Shown one piece after another: positions 11,096 through 53,879 of a DNA stretch of 64,000 bases. Position 1 is the stretch's first letter. Each line of letters opens with the position of its first letter. The DNA comes from Scortum barcoo (taxonomy: Eukaryota > Chordata > Actinopteri > Centrarchiformes > Terapontidae). The translations under genes were made by a program, and so were the position numbers. The notes beneath the pieces were generated by a model. It saw only the letters and a program-made list of their open reading frames with translations, searched no databases and was not told where the DNA came from. The stretch covers positions 8,528,884-8,592,883 of the forward strand of contig CM041541.1 of assembly GCA_023238725.1 (NCBI GenBank), read 5' to 3'.

Positions 11096-12552
11096 TTTGT
11101 AAGCCCTCAGAGGTGAGTCACAGCCACATTTACACTAGAGGGTGCTGCTGTACCAAAAGTGACTGAACAAGTGGGGGGCAGTTATATGAGTGTGTGTCTG
11201 TTGATAAAGTGCTTTTTCATTTTAGGAGGCTTCGGTCATCCATTTGTCTCAGTTTAAAGCATAGTGTAAAATAAGTTTTGTGTCTTTTTACCTTTCAACA
11301 GCTTTAGTGCCTTGATTCTTCAAGTCGTGTGTGAGTTTTTTTAACATAGTAAAGACAGTTTGGTCTAGTTTATAACATATATTCTTTTCGTTACATCAGC
11401 ACAATATCCTGCACAATAGTCCTTTGTATTCCATATAACTATATGATATACATTACATGAATGTAAATGTCTGTTGACTCCATTTTTAAAAAAGTAGTAA
11501 TGAACCTTTACTACAGTGCATGTGAAAGACTGAGATGTTCACCACTCATTTTTTATTGTAAACACTCCACACTGGGCTAAGTCACTATGTTCAGTCAAAA
11601 TGAGTTCAAGTTCAATAAGTGCAGCATATGAGACTCAGCCTTGTTATTCCCTTTGATTTCCTTTGTTTTAAGACAACCACTGCTGTCTTGGATATGTGTA
11701 ATTGAACAAGGCTTGGCATCACTCCTCCTACCAGATGACTATCTGCATCTCTACTAGTCTGTATTTGTCTGTGAAAACACAGCACATATTTGAATTAAGC
11801 ATCCCGTGCATGCCCCAAAGTAAAGTCTGACAAGTGATCACTGAGAGTACTTTGTGTTGCCAGGCTTTTGCGGTTTGCATTGCTGGATTATTACAGGTAC
11901 GCACAGGACTTGAAAGTCAACACTGTGAATGTCACTTAATGTCAAAAAATTACTTTCTTAGGCAGCAATGTTGAGGTTGCTTGGCAGTGTTTCTCAAAAA
12001 AGTCTCCATGATTATGATTGTGTTGCAGTTACTGTAGTTACAGTGATGAGGCTGAGAGGGGGCAGGTGATGCAAGAGCGGACATGTTCCTCAACAGGATC
12101 CGATGCAGCAAATGCCAAAGTAGTTTAAACAGGTCTACTTCATCTGTCACTGGAAAAGTTTGATAACCCATTTTACATTAGTTTTTGGATCCAAAACAAT
12201 AACCTTTATTCAAACCCTTGCAAATGTTTCTCATCCTAAACAAATGGTGTACCTGTGTAATGTCTTTGTAAAGACCGCCTGTCAGCCTGCTGTTTACACT
12301 GACACTTTGACAGCAGGTGACCTTTGACCCCCCCGCAGACATGTTCCATGCACTACTGTTTAAACTATTTTATCAAAGACGACAAATGTCTCATAGTGGT
12401 TGATTCAAACAGATGGTAGCTGACAGCACCACACAGGTGAAGTGGTGTTTCTAAATGCTTTTCATTTTTTCCTGGTCTCTTTAGCCTTGCCGGCGGCATG
12501 GCTGTGGGCAATGTGGTAATGTCAGTCTGTCAGTCAAGCCAGCGCTTGTGTC

Positions 12553-12770
12553 CACACTGAAATATCTCAACTATTATGCTGACATTTGCAATTTTGAGTA
12601 CTGGATGGATTACCTTCACGTTTAGTGCACTCATTCATGTCCACTTTAGATGAATTGTAAAAACATTTGTGATTTTGTGTTTTCATCTAGCACCACCATC
12701 AGGTCAAATTTTACATTCGGCAAATATTTATCAAAATAAATACTTAAAAATCTTAGTTGCACTTAATACT
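12553..12770. repeat. partial copy of repeat family C
   Basis: It contains 'tgaaatatctcaac', 'tggatggatta', 'tcattcatgtcc', 'agatgaattgtaa' and 'catctagcaccaccatcaggtcaaatttt'. This ordered set of patches recurs at 13285, 30790, 32915 and 59590. Confidence 0.6.
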
Positions 12771-13284
12771 TAATCCCAATGCTACTCCCTATATAATACA
12801 CACTAAATATTTCACTCTATAGTGAGCAGTAATTTGAGATTTCAGACAACATTTAATCACTTTGGGCCCTCACTGACAGATATAGAGTCTATAAAATCTA
12901 TAAAATGCAGTGTATTGCATTGTGCAATTGTGAACAGAAAGTACTTTTTTTGTTCCGTTTTGGGAATTTTTGAGGGCACTAAATAGTACATGAAATGCAG
13001 AGTCAGAATCCAGACTCTGGGATAAAATGGTAGACAGTAAATACAGCCCCCTGGATCAGTGATCCTGGAGATCTACTGCCCTGCATGTCTTCCCACATGT
13101 ACACACCTGATTCTCATTGGTAACTTGTCATAAAGCCGTAAGCAATAGGATTAATAATGAGAATCAGGTGTGTTGGAGTGGGGAGATACCTAAAACATGC
13201 AGGGACGAAGATATCCAGGAACAGAGATGGGGACCACGGCATTAGATAGTATAGGTAGGGATTTTGTACGTTGTCATTTTTTGA

Positions 13285-13600
13285 GTAGAATTTCTATAGA
13301 CCATACTGTTTGATGGATTGACATGAATTATGCTGCAGATATTCATGTTCCTCCAAGGATGGACTGCTGTAACATAGAGTTTCTGTCATCTTTTCATCAA
13401 GTGCCATCATCCAGTCAGAGTTTTAATTGGTCCAATATGTGTGGGCTCATTCACAACTAATGAACAACGTTAGCATGCCGACACACTGAACTGAACAGAG
13501 TACATGTTAGATCTGCTCAACACCAGCATGTTAATATTATGCAGCATGTTAATACCATGCACATGTAAGTATGCTGATGTTAGCATTCGGCTTACAACAG
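13285..13600. repeat. partial copy of repeat family C
   Basis: 'tttgatggattgacatgaatt', 'attcatgttcctccaaggatgga', 'catcaagtgccatcatccagtcagagtttt', and then 'gttagcatgccga...agcatgttaat...gctgatgttagcatt' follow the family order in a longer, more 3'-complete copy than the one at 12553. Confidence 0.6.
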
Positions 13601-16248
13601 TGCAGCAGTTTAAGACAACCAAAGGTGTTTGAAAGACACTGATGCATTTTATCTGCGAGTGTTTGTAGTGCAGTAACAGGGAACACACTGCTGTCGCACC
13701 CCATGACAGTCACACAATGAGGATTATTGTCAGTTTCACCTTTGTCCTCAGAGTAGCTGTCAGCTCCCCTTTTAGATAAGGCTGGTATGAAAACTTGTCG
13801 GTCTACAATCAACAGCCGAGGACGTCAGTCGTGTTCTCCTCCGCGCTGTAACCATATGTTGAAGGAACATGCATTATCTTGTAAAAACAGCGGTTAAACC
13901 AAATGTCACTGGGAAGATACCTGGAGGGGTAGGTAATATCAAAGAGCTAAGTGGTGGCTTCCGCACTGTCATAAAAGAAAGACTCTTGTTTTGTTTTTCC
14001 TCCTGTCTTCACGCCACACACCTTTTCCGAGGAGGAAACCGTTGCCTCATTAAAATTCAGTTGTGTGGCATTAAACCAAAAAAAAAAAAAAAGCCATGTC
14101 CTGCTTTTTATTGATGCCCTTTATTGGTCTCTGCTTCTGCTCAGAGCATCACTGTGCTCTTTTACCATTTTGGTACATGTTGAGTGAATGACACCTAATT
14201 GCTGGATAGTTTAGAGACACTGTGGGGTCTGCTTTTAGGAAACCTTTCAGTAAAATTAATGCACACTTTAGATGCAGCATAGTGAACATGCAGGCTCATT
14301 ACTAAAGAACCCCTGCTGTGAATGAAACCAGGAAAATGAGAACTTAACTTTGAAACCAAATGCTTTTTTAAAAAAAAATGTTGGGCTGCCCTATTTCAGC
14401 ATACCTTAACTAGAAATTCAGTGGTTTTTCATTTGTATTATGCATTTCATATTGAAATTCAGTGCTGTGCTGTGTCCTAGTTTTGCCATATATTGTGTGT
14501 TACATGACAAAACAAGTGTCTAAGCTATAAAAGTTTGATTCATTCAGGTGAAATAGCCAAATAGTACCTTTTTAAAACTCTAAGGTCAGACATGAGCGAT
14601 GACAGCTTCCTCCCATTTCTCACTGCAAAGTAGCTCCAAACAGACACGATATTAAAAAGACAAAAATCATTCCTTTAAATCCTCGCTTTGCTTAATCAGC
14701 TCTACACACGCAGGAAAGGAGGCTGAACTAGATTTAAGGAGGTCCATCTTTCAAGGGGAAGCATTCCTGAGTGACAGCTCACCTTTCCATGCTTTCAGTA
14801 ATACAGTAGGCAATAAAAACACACGCCATCATCCCGGTTGCAGAGTTGTGTGATTCCCATTACAGTGTTCATGCTTGCAGACAGTCTCATGGGATGTTAA
14901 GACTCCTCTGATCCAGGACTACATAGGAATTATAATAAGATTAAGGAGTTATGAGGCTTTTCTTTGGTTCGAAATGACACGCACCAGGTTTCAATAAAAA
15001 CTGGACTGTTCCTTAGGAAGGGGTGCACTGGTATAACCTTTAAGATCCAGCTTTGAAGAGACCACAGCCAGAAAATAGAAAATCTGACTTTGAATATAGA
15101 CTGAGGACATATAAAAACTGCATATAGGACAGATGGCAAAAGTGTGAATGAATTCCATTAAGCAATGTGAAATCTAAAAGACAAACTCCTTTCCTGTCAG
15201 AAAAGCATGATATGTGTGTGTTTCGCTGTGAATGCCACAGTGGCACCACTTTTCATGCTAATCTATTTCTATCTGGCTTCTAGAGGTGTTTACAGTAAAT
15301 CATGCCAAGAGAAAGACTAACAAATGACTGCTCTGGGTGTTTTCACAGGTGAATCATGGTACCCTGCTCTTGCAAGGTGTGTCGCCTCGAGGTACAAATC
15401 ACCTATCCAAAGTTTTCCAGCTCAGGATTATTCTTAGGGCGCAGCATTTGGAGGCACAATTAGAGAGAACACAAATAAGATGTACATTTAAAAGATGGAC
15501 AATGGATTAAATGTGTGTAAGTTGTGTGGAAAAAATCCTAAAATAGTGATGAAGCCACAGAGATGAGCCACGTAACCCTGCAGTTCCCCTCGAGTTGATG
15601 GAGCTTTAACGCTTTTTTCAGTACATTATCTTCTTTAACTTTTTCTTCTTTTTACACCTGCAACATTATTGTTTTGGTTCAAAGGACTGTGTGACTTTAC
15701 TTATAATACCTATCAAAGCAGCAACTAGCATTTACTAACATTAAACACCATAAGCTATTCTTCAGTGGCACAACACCTGAATACATTTAAATTTAAAAGA
15801 GTGTGTTGTATGAATTATCATATCAACTTTTAAGTTATAAGTGCAAGATTAATTTTTTTCAAAAGTGACATGATGCTCCTTTATTATTCTGATTTTGCAC
15901 ATAATCAGTAAAATGTTTTTAGATACCTTTCAGTCAGCCTTTAAAAAAGCATGTAAAATATCTTCTTCATGTCATTATGAGAAATATAACCAAGGGTACG
16001 GCCATGATGTTCTTAATCGTAGCTACCACATAACACATTGACAAAACATTAATAAAGTCCTGTTTTGATTCAAGCCAGCTTTCTTGGTGAAAAAGACAAA
16101 TTGCCATTAGTCCTTTTTTATTTGTTCCTGTTTTAAACAAAGTAAAAATGACACTCTAGCTCAATAAGAAGATGGGGAAAAAGCACTCATTGCCCTTTCT
16201 CCCCAGCCACCCCTCCCACACTCTCTCCCCAAAATGGGAGTGAGTGAG

Positions 16249-16562
16249 TTTAAAAAAGGGCTGGACTTCCCTTCATTTACTGCCAGCTTGGAATGGCTCA
16301 AATTTGAGTCTTAGGAGAGCCAGGATAGTGTCTAAACTTTTGGCAAAGCTCTGCTGCTGCTGCCGGTGTCACTGCTTGACCTGCAGACTCTCAGTTAAGA
16401 TCTAACGGTAGAGGACGCTCAACTTCATGCTCAGGAAATGGAACCAAACCCACTCTGAATGAAGAATCTCTCCTTTTCCCCATTTGCACTTTGTCTGAAT
16501 TTCTTCACTGCCAGCAGAGCTTTGCAGAGCTGAACACATTGGAGACCTCAGTCAGCAACATT
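16249..16562 (+). promoter_or_regulatory. putative promoter and 5' untranslated exon of the collagen XXVIII gene
   Basis: A TATA-like TTTAAAAAAG (16249-16258) precedes a plausible start near 16280. ACATT|GTGAGTTAT (donor at 16563) can pair with the strong acceptor TTTATCTCTCAG ending at 16706, seven bases before the ATG. That gives an untranslated exon of about 280 nt and a 144-nt intron. This is inference from signals only. Confidence 0.4.
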
Positions 16563-16713
16563 GTGAGTTATGCATGCTTAAAGCCTGAGTCTCAAACATG
16601 CACACTTGTTAAAGCTTGTTCTCCGAGTGAGTGCAGGTTTTTTTGGAGGGTATTAAAATGTGAGGATGTGTCTGTTTTTTTTTTAATCCATCTCTTTATC
16701 TCTCAGGGAAATC

Positions 16714-45211
<28,498 letters not shown>

Positions 45212-45800
45212 GTGAAGGCATCTGCCATACATCTGCTGTAGATACTTCAAGGAGGAGCAGCTAATACCAGTCATTTTCCACAGGGTTATGTCAAGTTTCC
45301 GCATAATTCTCAGGCATATACTCTCATGTACACAGACGCTCCATACCACCGTTTCACTTCCTGTCTTTGTGCTCCCTCCTGTAGCACTTATTGTAAAATT
45401 ACCCACCTCTAATTACAGTGAAGGAGAGCCTGGTTTGATAGATACCTCCACTGTTTTTTTCATCACAACGCAGGAGATACTCCCATCACTCCTACTCAGG
45501 AATACAGACGAGCACTTTCACTGTGTCCAGTTTCCCGGAGTCTCCCACATCTATGGGACGCGATCGTTTTCCTCTCGCACATTCTGCTAGTGCTGTAAAG
45601 ATTGTGAAAAAAGAAAAGTGTTGCTCAACATGACCGGTAATACGTCTGGTGTCTCGTCAGTGCCAGAATCATAAATCGCATCAATCAATCAATATGCCAG
45701 GGAGACATTCATTTCTATACTCAATCACTGCAGGGTTTATTAGTGCATAATCACAAGAGCCAATAACACAGTCAAAATGAAGCCTCTTATCACTTATATC

Positions 45801-45806
45801 AATAAA
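45801..45806 (+). terminator. likely polyadenylation signal of the collagen gene
   Basis: AATAAA lies 590 nt after the stop. A second AATAAA at 46185-46190 could give a longer 3' UTR. Confidence 0.5.
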
Positions 45807-46199
45807 ATGTGTTTTTTATATATAAAAATGACTGATGCTTTATAACGTGATGGAATAATTTTGTGCTTTTAAATGTTTTTTCTTTAGATTTTCTGAATGA
45901 AAATGTGATGTTTTGTGTTTACATTGTTTTGGTTTTTTGGTTTTTCACTAACTGTGCCTTGTTCAAGCAGTATTCTTACAACATTACTCTGATGGACAGA
46001 CACACACATACACACACTGCCCTCTACTGGGCAACACATGCTGATGTCACTGAAGATACTGTGTGAGCAGAGATTTACTTTTACTGTCAAAGAACCGCTC
46101 TGTCTTTATGTTACCCAGAAGTACTGACTGTATAAATCCATATTGTACTGTTTATTACATGGTCAATTGATGTGAGACATTTTTAATAAATCTGATTTA

Positions 46200-48460
<2,261 letters not shown>

Positions 48461-48466
48461 TGACAG

Positions 48467-48563
48467 CAGCTGCTCGAGCCAAGGCCTGCACCGCGCTATG
48501 ATTTGGCCCCGTCAGATTCCTCTGGAGCTGAAGCAGGCAGGGGGCAGATGGAGCTATATTTAG
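48467..48563 (+). promoter_or_regulatory. muscle-type promoter of the klhl41-like gene (MEF2 site, E-box)
   Basis: CTATATTTAG (48554-48563) fits the MEF2 consensus YTAWWWWTAR perfectly and can double as a TATA element. It lies 158 bp before the ATG. A CAGCTG E-box, the MyoD-family type, is at 48467-48472. Both fit a gene of skeletal muscle. The 5' UTR appears unspliced. Actual binding is not shown. Confidence 0.6.
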
Positions 48564-48720
48564 AGTGGGGTGGGATTAAATTGCAGGGTCTTCACACTGG
48601 GAACCTTTTCTCTGCTCTGCCTTTTCCAGCCAGGACCTACTGCCAAAAGGACCTGTGGCCGCCGTCTCCTTCCTCTCTCCACAGACCCCCTCGTTCACCC
48701 GTTTCCCCTCCTGACACGCC

Positions 48721-50832
48721 ATGGACCCCAATGCCATCAAGGAGGAGCTGCGTCTGTTTCAGAGCACCCTGCTCCAGGACGGGCTGAAGGAGCTGCTGAA
48801 TGAGAACAAGTTTGTGGACTGCACCCTGAAGGTAGGCGACCGCAGCTTCCCCTGCCATCGGCTGATCATGGCCGCCTGCAGCCCTTACTTCAGGGAGATC
48901 TTCTTCACGGAGGACGGGAAGGAGGTGGAGAACACCAAGGAGGTGGTTCTGGAGGACGTCAACCCTTCCATCCTGGACATGATCGTCCAGTACCTCTACT
49001 CAGCCGAGATTGACCTCACTGATGACAACGTTCAGGATATCATTGCTGTGGCGAACAGATTCCAGATCCCCTCTGTCTTTACAGTCTGTGTCAACTACCT
49101 GCAGAAGAAGCTGTCTCTAAATAACTGCATGGCCATTTTCAGGATGGGCCTGGTGCTCAGCTGTCCCAGGCTCGCCGTGGCTGCACGCAACTACATCGCC
49201 GACCGCTTCGAGCTCCTCTACAAAGACGAGGAGTTTCTCAAGCTGGCGGCTCACGAACTGTTCGCCGTCATCGGTGGGGACTCGCTGAACGTGGGGAACG
49301 AGGAGCTCGTGTTCGAGGCAGTCATGAACTGGGTCCGCCACGACAAGGAGCGCGTCAAGGTCCTGAAGGATGCCTTCAACTGCATCCGCTTCCGCCTGCT
49401 GTCAGAGAAGTACTTCAAAGACAGAGTGGAGACCGATGAGATCATCAAGGCCGACCCGGAGCTCCAGAAGACGATCCAGGTCATCAGGGATGCCTTCAAG
49501 GGGAAGCTTCCAGAGCAACCCAAGACGAAGGAGGGGGAGGAGGGGGCCAGCGAGGAGAGCCTACTCCCGGGCTTCCTGAATGACAACCGCCGACATGGCA
49601 TGTACGCACGCGACTTCATCTTGATGATCAACGACACGGCAGCGGTGGCGTACGACGTCAACGAGAACGAGTGCTTCCTGGCAGCCATGGCGGAGCAGGT
49701 GCCGCGTAACCACGTCAGCATGGTGTCACAGAAGAACCAGCTCTACATCATCGGGGGACTGTTTGTGGATGAGGAAAACAAAGATGCGCCCCTGCAATGT
49801 TACGTCTACACGGTAACCAGGTTTTTCTTTGAGTCAGAACTCTATTTAATGAATTATTTAAAGAAAACTGGGAAATATTCTTTAGTTTGATGAGAATTTT
49901 TCAGTTTGTAACCACATGAAGGACTGGGATACAGTTTTTCCTCAATCCTTCTACGATCGATCGATGGATTAAGTTTCCCCTGCGGCCCATCAGATCTAAA
50001 CCTCACTGAAGAAAGTGATGGAGGCCTTAAATACCTATATTGTGCAGCATAATCAATATGTGGATACCATGATTCATTCTCTTCTTCATGAGGAGATAAA
50101 GACACCCAGCTAATGGTGTGCTGAGAGGGTGCCTTCTGCGTTTTAATGCACTTTTTCCTCAACAGCTGGATCCGCTCACGTCCGACTGGGTCGCCCTGCC
50201 GCCCATGCCCTCTCCGAGATGCCTCTTCAACATCGGAGAGAGCAATAACCTGCTGTTCGCCGTGGCCGGAAAAGACCTCCAGACCAATGAGTCGCTGGAT
50301 AACGTGATGTGCTACGATGTCGAGTTAGTGGTATTATTTTCCTCTTTGCTTCTCTCCCTCCCTCTTTGTTTCTCACCTTCCTCTCACCTTCGGCGCCACA
50401 TTCAGGTGATGATTAACTTCAGGAAATTAACTAAATTGCTTCCCACATAAATTTAAAAAAGGGATATGTTGTGTTTAAGAATAATTAATCACATTTGGCG
50501 CGCTCTCACCTCCTTAATTGGCTCCGGTTGTTTCTTTGATAATTATGGAGTTGTTTTTTGTTGGATTTGTAGTCAAGATTTGTATCTTATTTACTTATAT
50601 TTATCAAATATCCAGATTGATTTGGCTTTACGACATGGGAAATCACACATTTCAGGTACTGAGAAGCAACAAATTCAGGGGAACAACTAATTTAACTGTT
50701 ATTTAATCCTTCAGGAAGATGAAGTGGAGTGAGACTAAAAAGCTCCCTCTGAAGATCCACGGTCATGCTGTCATTTCCCACAAAGGGCTGGTGTACTGCA
50801 TTGGAGGAAAGACAGATGACAAGTGAGTCAAT

Positions 50833-50867
<35 letters not shown>

Positions 50868-51431
50868 ACCTTATGCTGTGAGCTGCAGCTGCTTGTGGTC
50901 TATCATTGTGGCAGACTGCAGGACTGCATGGGACGTCACAGATAACAATTACCCTGCTCCGGTCCAGGACAGTGTAATATGTTAAAATAATGGAAAGTCC
51001 TGATCCTGCACATCTCTTGTTGACTGATAATAAAGTGCCCCTTTATTAATATCGTACACAACATGTGCTGCAATCTTCACCGTGTTCGCAGCGCATCTGA
51101 TGGGTCCTCACAGCTGAATCCACACCTGATTGAATACTGTATCTAATAAGAAGCTAATCAATCAATGTAGTTTTCTCAGCTGTCGGCGAGGCACTCGACT
51201 TATCATTACATCAAACAGGTGTGCTTCTCCTGTACTGGGGACTCGGTCTCAAAAAAAGGAAAAGGAAGTGGGGGTTTTTTTTGTTTGTTTGTTTGTTTTT
51301 TAAAGGACAAACCATGTAATTAATAATGAGCAGGAAAATAAATAAACCAGTCAGACAAAGAAGTTCCCTAACACCAGATATGAATGAATATAAAAGGAAA
51401 TAAAATAAATCAATAGAAGATTAATATAAAG

Positions 51432-51475
<44 letters not shown>

Positions 51476-53565
51476 ATATATATATATATTTCTAAAAAGA
51501 AAATGGATACCATTTTGCTGTTTTTCTTTAGAAGAAAAACATACATTAAGGGTTAGGGCAGAAATAACACCAAGGTATGAAAATAAGTAAATTAAGAAAT
51601 AATACAAAGAGTGTATCACACATTATTTATGAAAAAAACACAAATATGCTCTTGCATTCAGGTAAATAGAAACAACAACAACAAAACGGACATACATGCA
51701 TGACTCTCATCATATTCATGTATTGTGTCTTATTGTGCTTTCTTTTCATTAAAGAGTTTAATTTCTCTTTCCTTCACTTCTTCTCTGAGCTTCTCAGCTG
51801 TTGGGGCTTTGTGGATCTTTTCTCTCACAGGTGTAACTGTTTTCCTGCTGATTGCTGATTGGATCTTGTGTGTTTTTAAAAGGAGAGCTCACTGATGCCC
51901 CTGATGAAGGCTTCGTTTTGAAACACGCTGTCAGTCCCATTAGTGAAATTAACAAATAATTAAGCGACGAAGACATGAGGCAACCTTTTTAATCGTTATT
52001 TACGGGAATGTCGTCTTTCAGCTGAAATGTCTTTTCGGGGAAAACAAACACATTGCTAATGATATTTACAGAGCAATTAATTCCAAATCATCCTTATTTC
52101 CAACTATGTGATAAGCATTTTTCCATTATCTGCTATTTGTCGTATATTTTAATGTTTCATATGGAAACAAGGTGCTTTTTGTGACAATTACTCTGAACAA
52201 CCAGAAGGAACACAAACTTCTGCCATCTATGTGTGGTGTGTGGTCACTATATATGAATATCACCTGGCCGTTCGTCGTTGAACGTCCAACACTAAAAATC
52301 CCATCGTTGTTTTCCTCCCTCCGTCTCCACAGCAAAGCCCTCAACAAGATGTTTGTGTACAACCACAAGCAGTCAGAGTGGAGGGAACTGGCGGCCATGA
52401 AGACCCCCAGAGCCATGTTCGGAGCCGTCGTTCACAACGGCAAGATCGTGGTGGCCGGTGGCGTCAATGAGGAAGGCCTCACAGCTACATGCGAAGCTTA
52501 CGACTTTGCAGCAAACAAGTATGATCCTGTTTGAACTTGTTTGAGCTTTGACTTGAGGAATTGTGGTAAAGATTGAATACATTCCTCTCAAACACACACA
52601 TTGACACATTGGGAATCTCAGAACGACCACATACCCCACAAGGTTCAGTATTACTTAAATAAATAACGCATCATGAAATAAACACAAATAAATTGCTGTC
52701 ACATCAACATCAGCAAGTTCGAGTTGGCAGATTCAGAATGACTTTAGCAGTGTTGTTGCTAAGCTAACTGGCTTGGTATCCGTTATTGAGCTTCCTATCT
52801 TAAGAGAGGCAGGGCTCACTGTAAAGAGGTATTTCCAGTATCATGAAACACAACATAATGCAATAAAAAGTGACAGGAAGTAAAAGTTTAATTTGGGAAA
52901 ACACCACTATAAGGTAAAAACATCTGAAAAAAGGGCAGTTAAATAAAAATGAATTCAAACAAAACAAAATAGGAATAATGAAAAAAACATTTCACAATTA
53001 GTTTTAATAATTTCTTATTTTACAATTTATTGGTTAATCTACTTGTATATGCTTTATGTTATTTATATTATGATGCTTTATTTATACACTCAATATTGAA
53101 CTCATTTGGCCTCCATACACCACATCTCGGTTAAACATTGGACCAATGTACCAAGCTGCAAAAGGCATCTAAAAAGAGAGCTCCATCTTCCTCTTGACCT
53201 TCTCCTAATGCTTCTATCTCCTCAGGTGGGAGCCCTTCATAGAGTTTCCCCAGGAGAGGAGCTCCGTCAACCTGCTGAGCAACAGCGGCTCCCTGTACGC
53301 TGTGGGCGGCTTCGCTATGGTCCAGATGGAAAACAAGGAAGTGGCTCCCACAGAGGTCACTGACGTCTGGCAGTAAGTCTTCCCAAGTTTATGAGACTGA
53401 GATTTGCATGAGGGTTTGCTGCGGGATCTGACTCTTCCTCTCGATTTTGTCAGGTACGAGGACGACAAGAAGCAGTGGAGTGGTATGCTGAGGGAGATGC
53501 GTTACGCCGCCGGCTCCTCCTGTGTGTCCATGCGCCTCAACGCTGCCAGGATGCCCAAACTGTAG
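48721..53565 (+). CDS. klhl41: Kelch-like protein 41 (BTB-BACK-Kelch)
   Basis: Exons are 48721-49812, 50166-50323, 50715-50822, 52333-52518, 53226-53372 and 53454-53565. All introns are GT-AG, phases join, and the product is 600 aa (human KLHL41 is about 606). BTB is about residues 30-140, BACK about 145-245, then a charged spacer and Kelch repeats from about 345 (YIIGGLFVDEENKD, VAGKDLQT, YCIGGKTDD, VVAGGVNEEG, YAVGGFAMV). The N-terminal LRLFQSTLLQDGL and C-terminal YEDDKKQWSGML are closer to KLHL41 than to its paralogue KLHL40. KLHL41 is a sarcomere-associated protein that stabilises nebulin and works with cullin-3, and its loss causes nemaline myopathy. Teleosts can have two copies, and a/b is not decided here. 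No damage is seen. Confidence 0.92.
50834..50864. repeat. (GT)n microsatellite
   Basis: About 15 GT units lie a few bases inside the third intron of the klhl41-like gene, just after its donor. Confidence 0.9.
51437..51489. repeat. (TA)n microsatellite
   Basis: Nearly pure TA with a short TGTGTG interruption, in intron 3 of the klhl41-like gene. Confidence 0.9.
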
Positions 53566-53860
53566 ACAGAACCGCTATCTTTCTTAGCCCCCCCAGCTAC
53601 ACCTCTTGACACCCCCTTCCTCCCCCTGCGAGCTGCCTCCTCATCCTCTGCACTCAGATTTCTGTGCGTCGAGTTGATCTTTGACATTATTTTTTTCTTT
53701 GAACTCAGATTGATTTTTATCTGTACTATAAACTCTCGGTTCTGCTGCCTCTTCAAAGACTGCACCATCCCCTCGGTATTTAAAAAAAAAAAAAAAAAGA
53801 AGCCACGATCTAGATTGATCTATAAAGCTGTTTACATCATTTCTAGCTCTTCTTTTGTAA

Positions 53861-53866
53861 AATAAA
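53861..53866 (+). terminator. polyadenylation signal of the klhl41-like gene
   Basis: AATAAA lies about 300 nt after the TAG stop at 53563-53565. The 3' UTR includes an A-rich stretch near 53780-53797. Confidence 0.65.
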
Positions 53867-53879
53867 CATTTGTAAACTT

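Larger units (their letters stand above)
9900..16240. other. intergenic, old repeats only
   Basis: About 6.3 kb lie between the divergent ATP synthase and collagen genes. I see an ATT/GTT trinucleotide tract near 10185-10235, a family A fragment, and two family C fragments (listed separately). I see no exon, RNA gene or conserved open frame. All frames here are short and lack protein-like composition. Confidence 0.6.
50823..52332 (+). other. klhl41 intron 3 (1.5 kb)
   Basis: It contains the GT repeat at its start, a TA-rich tract at about 51437-51489, and 'cctgatgaaggcttcgttttgaaac' at 51900-51925, which resembles the tail of a dispersed repeat. No coding element is recognised. Confidence 0.5.
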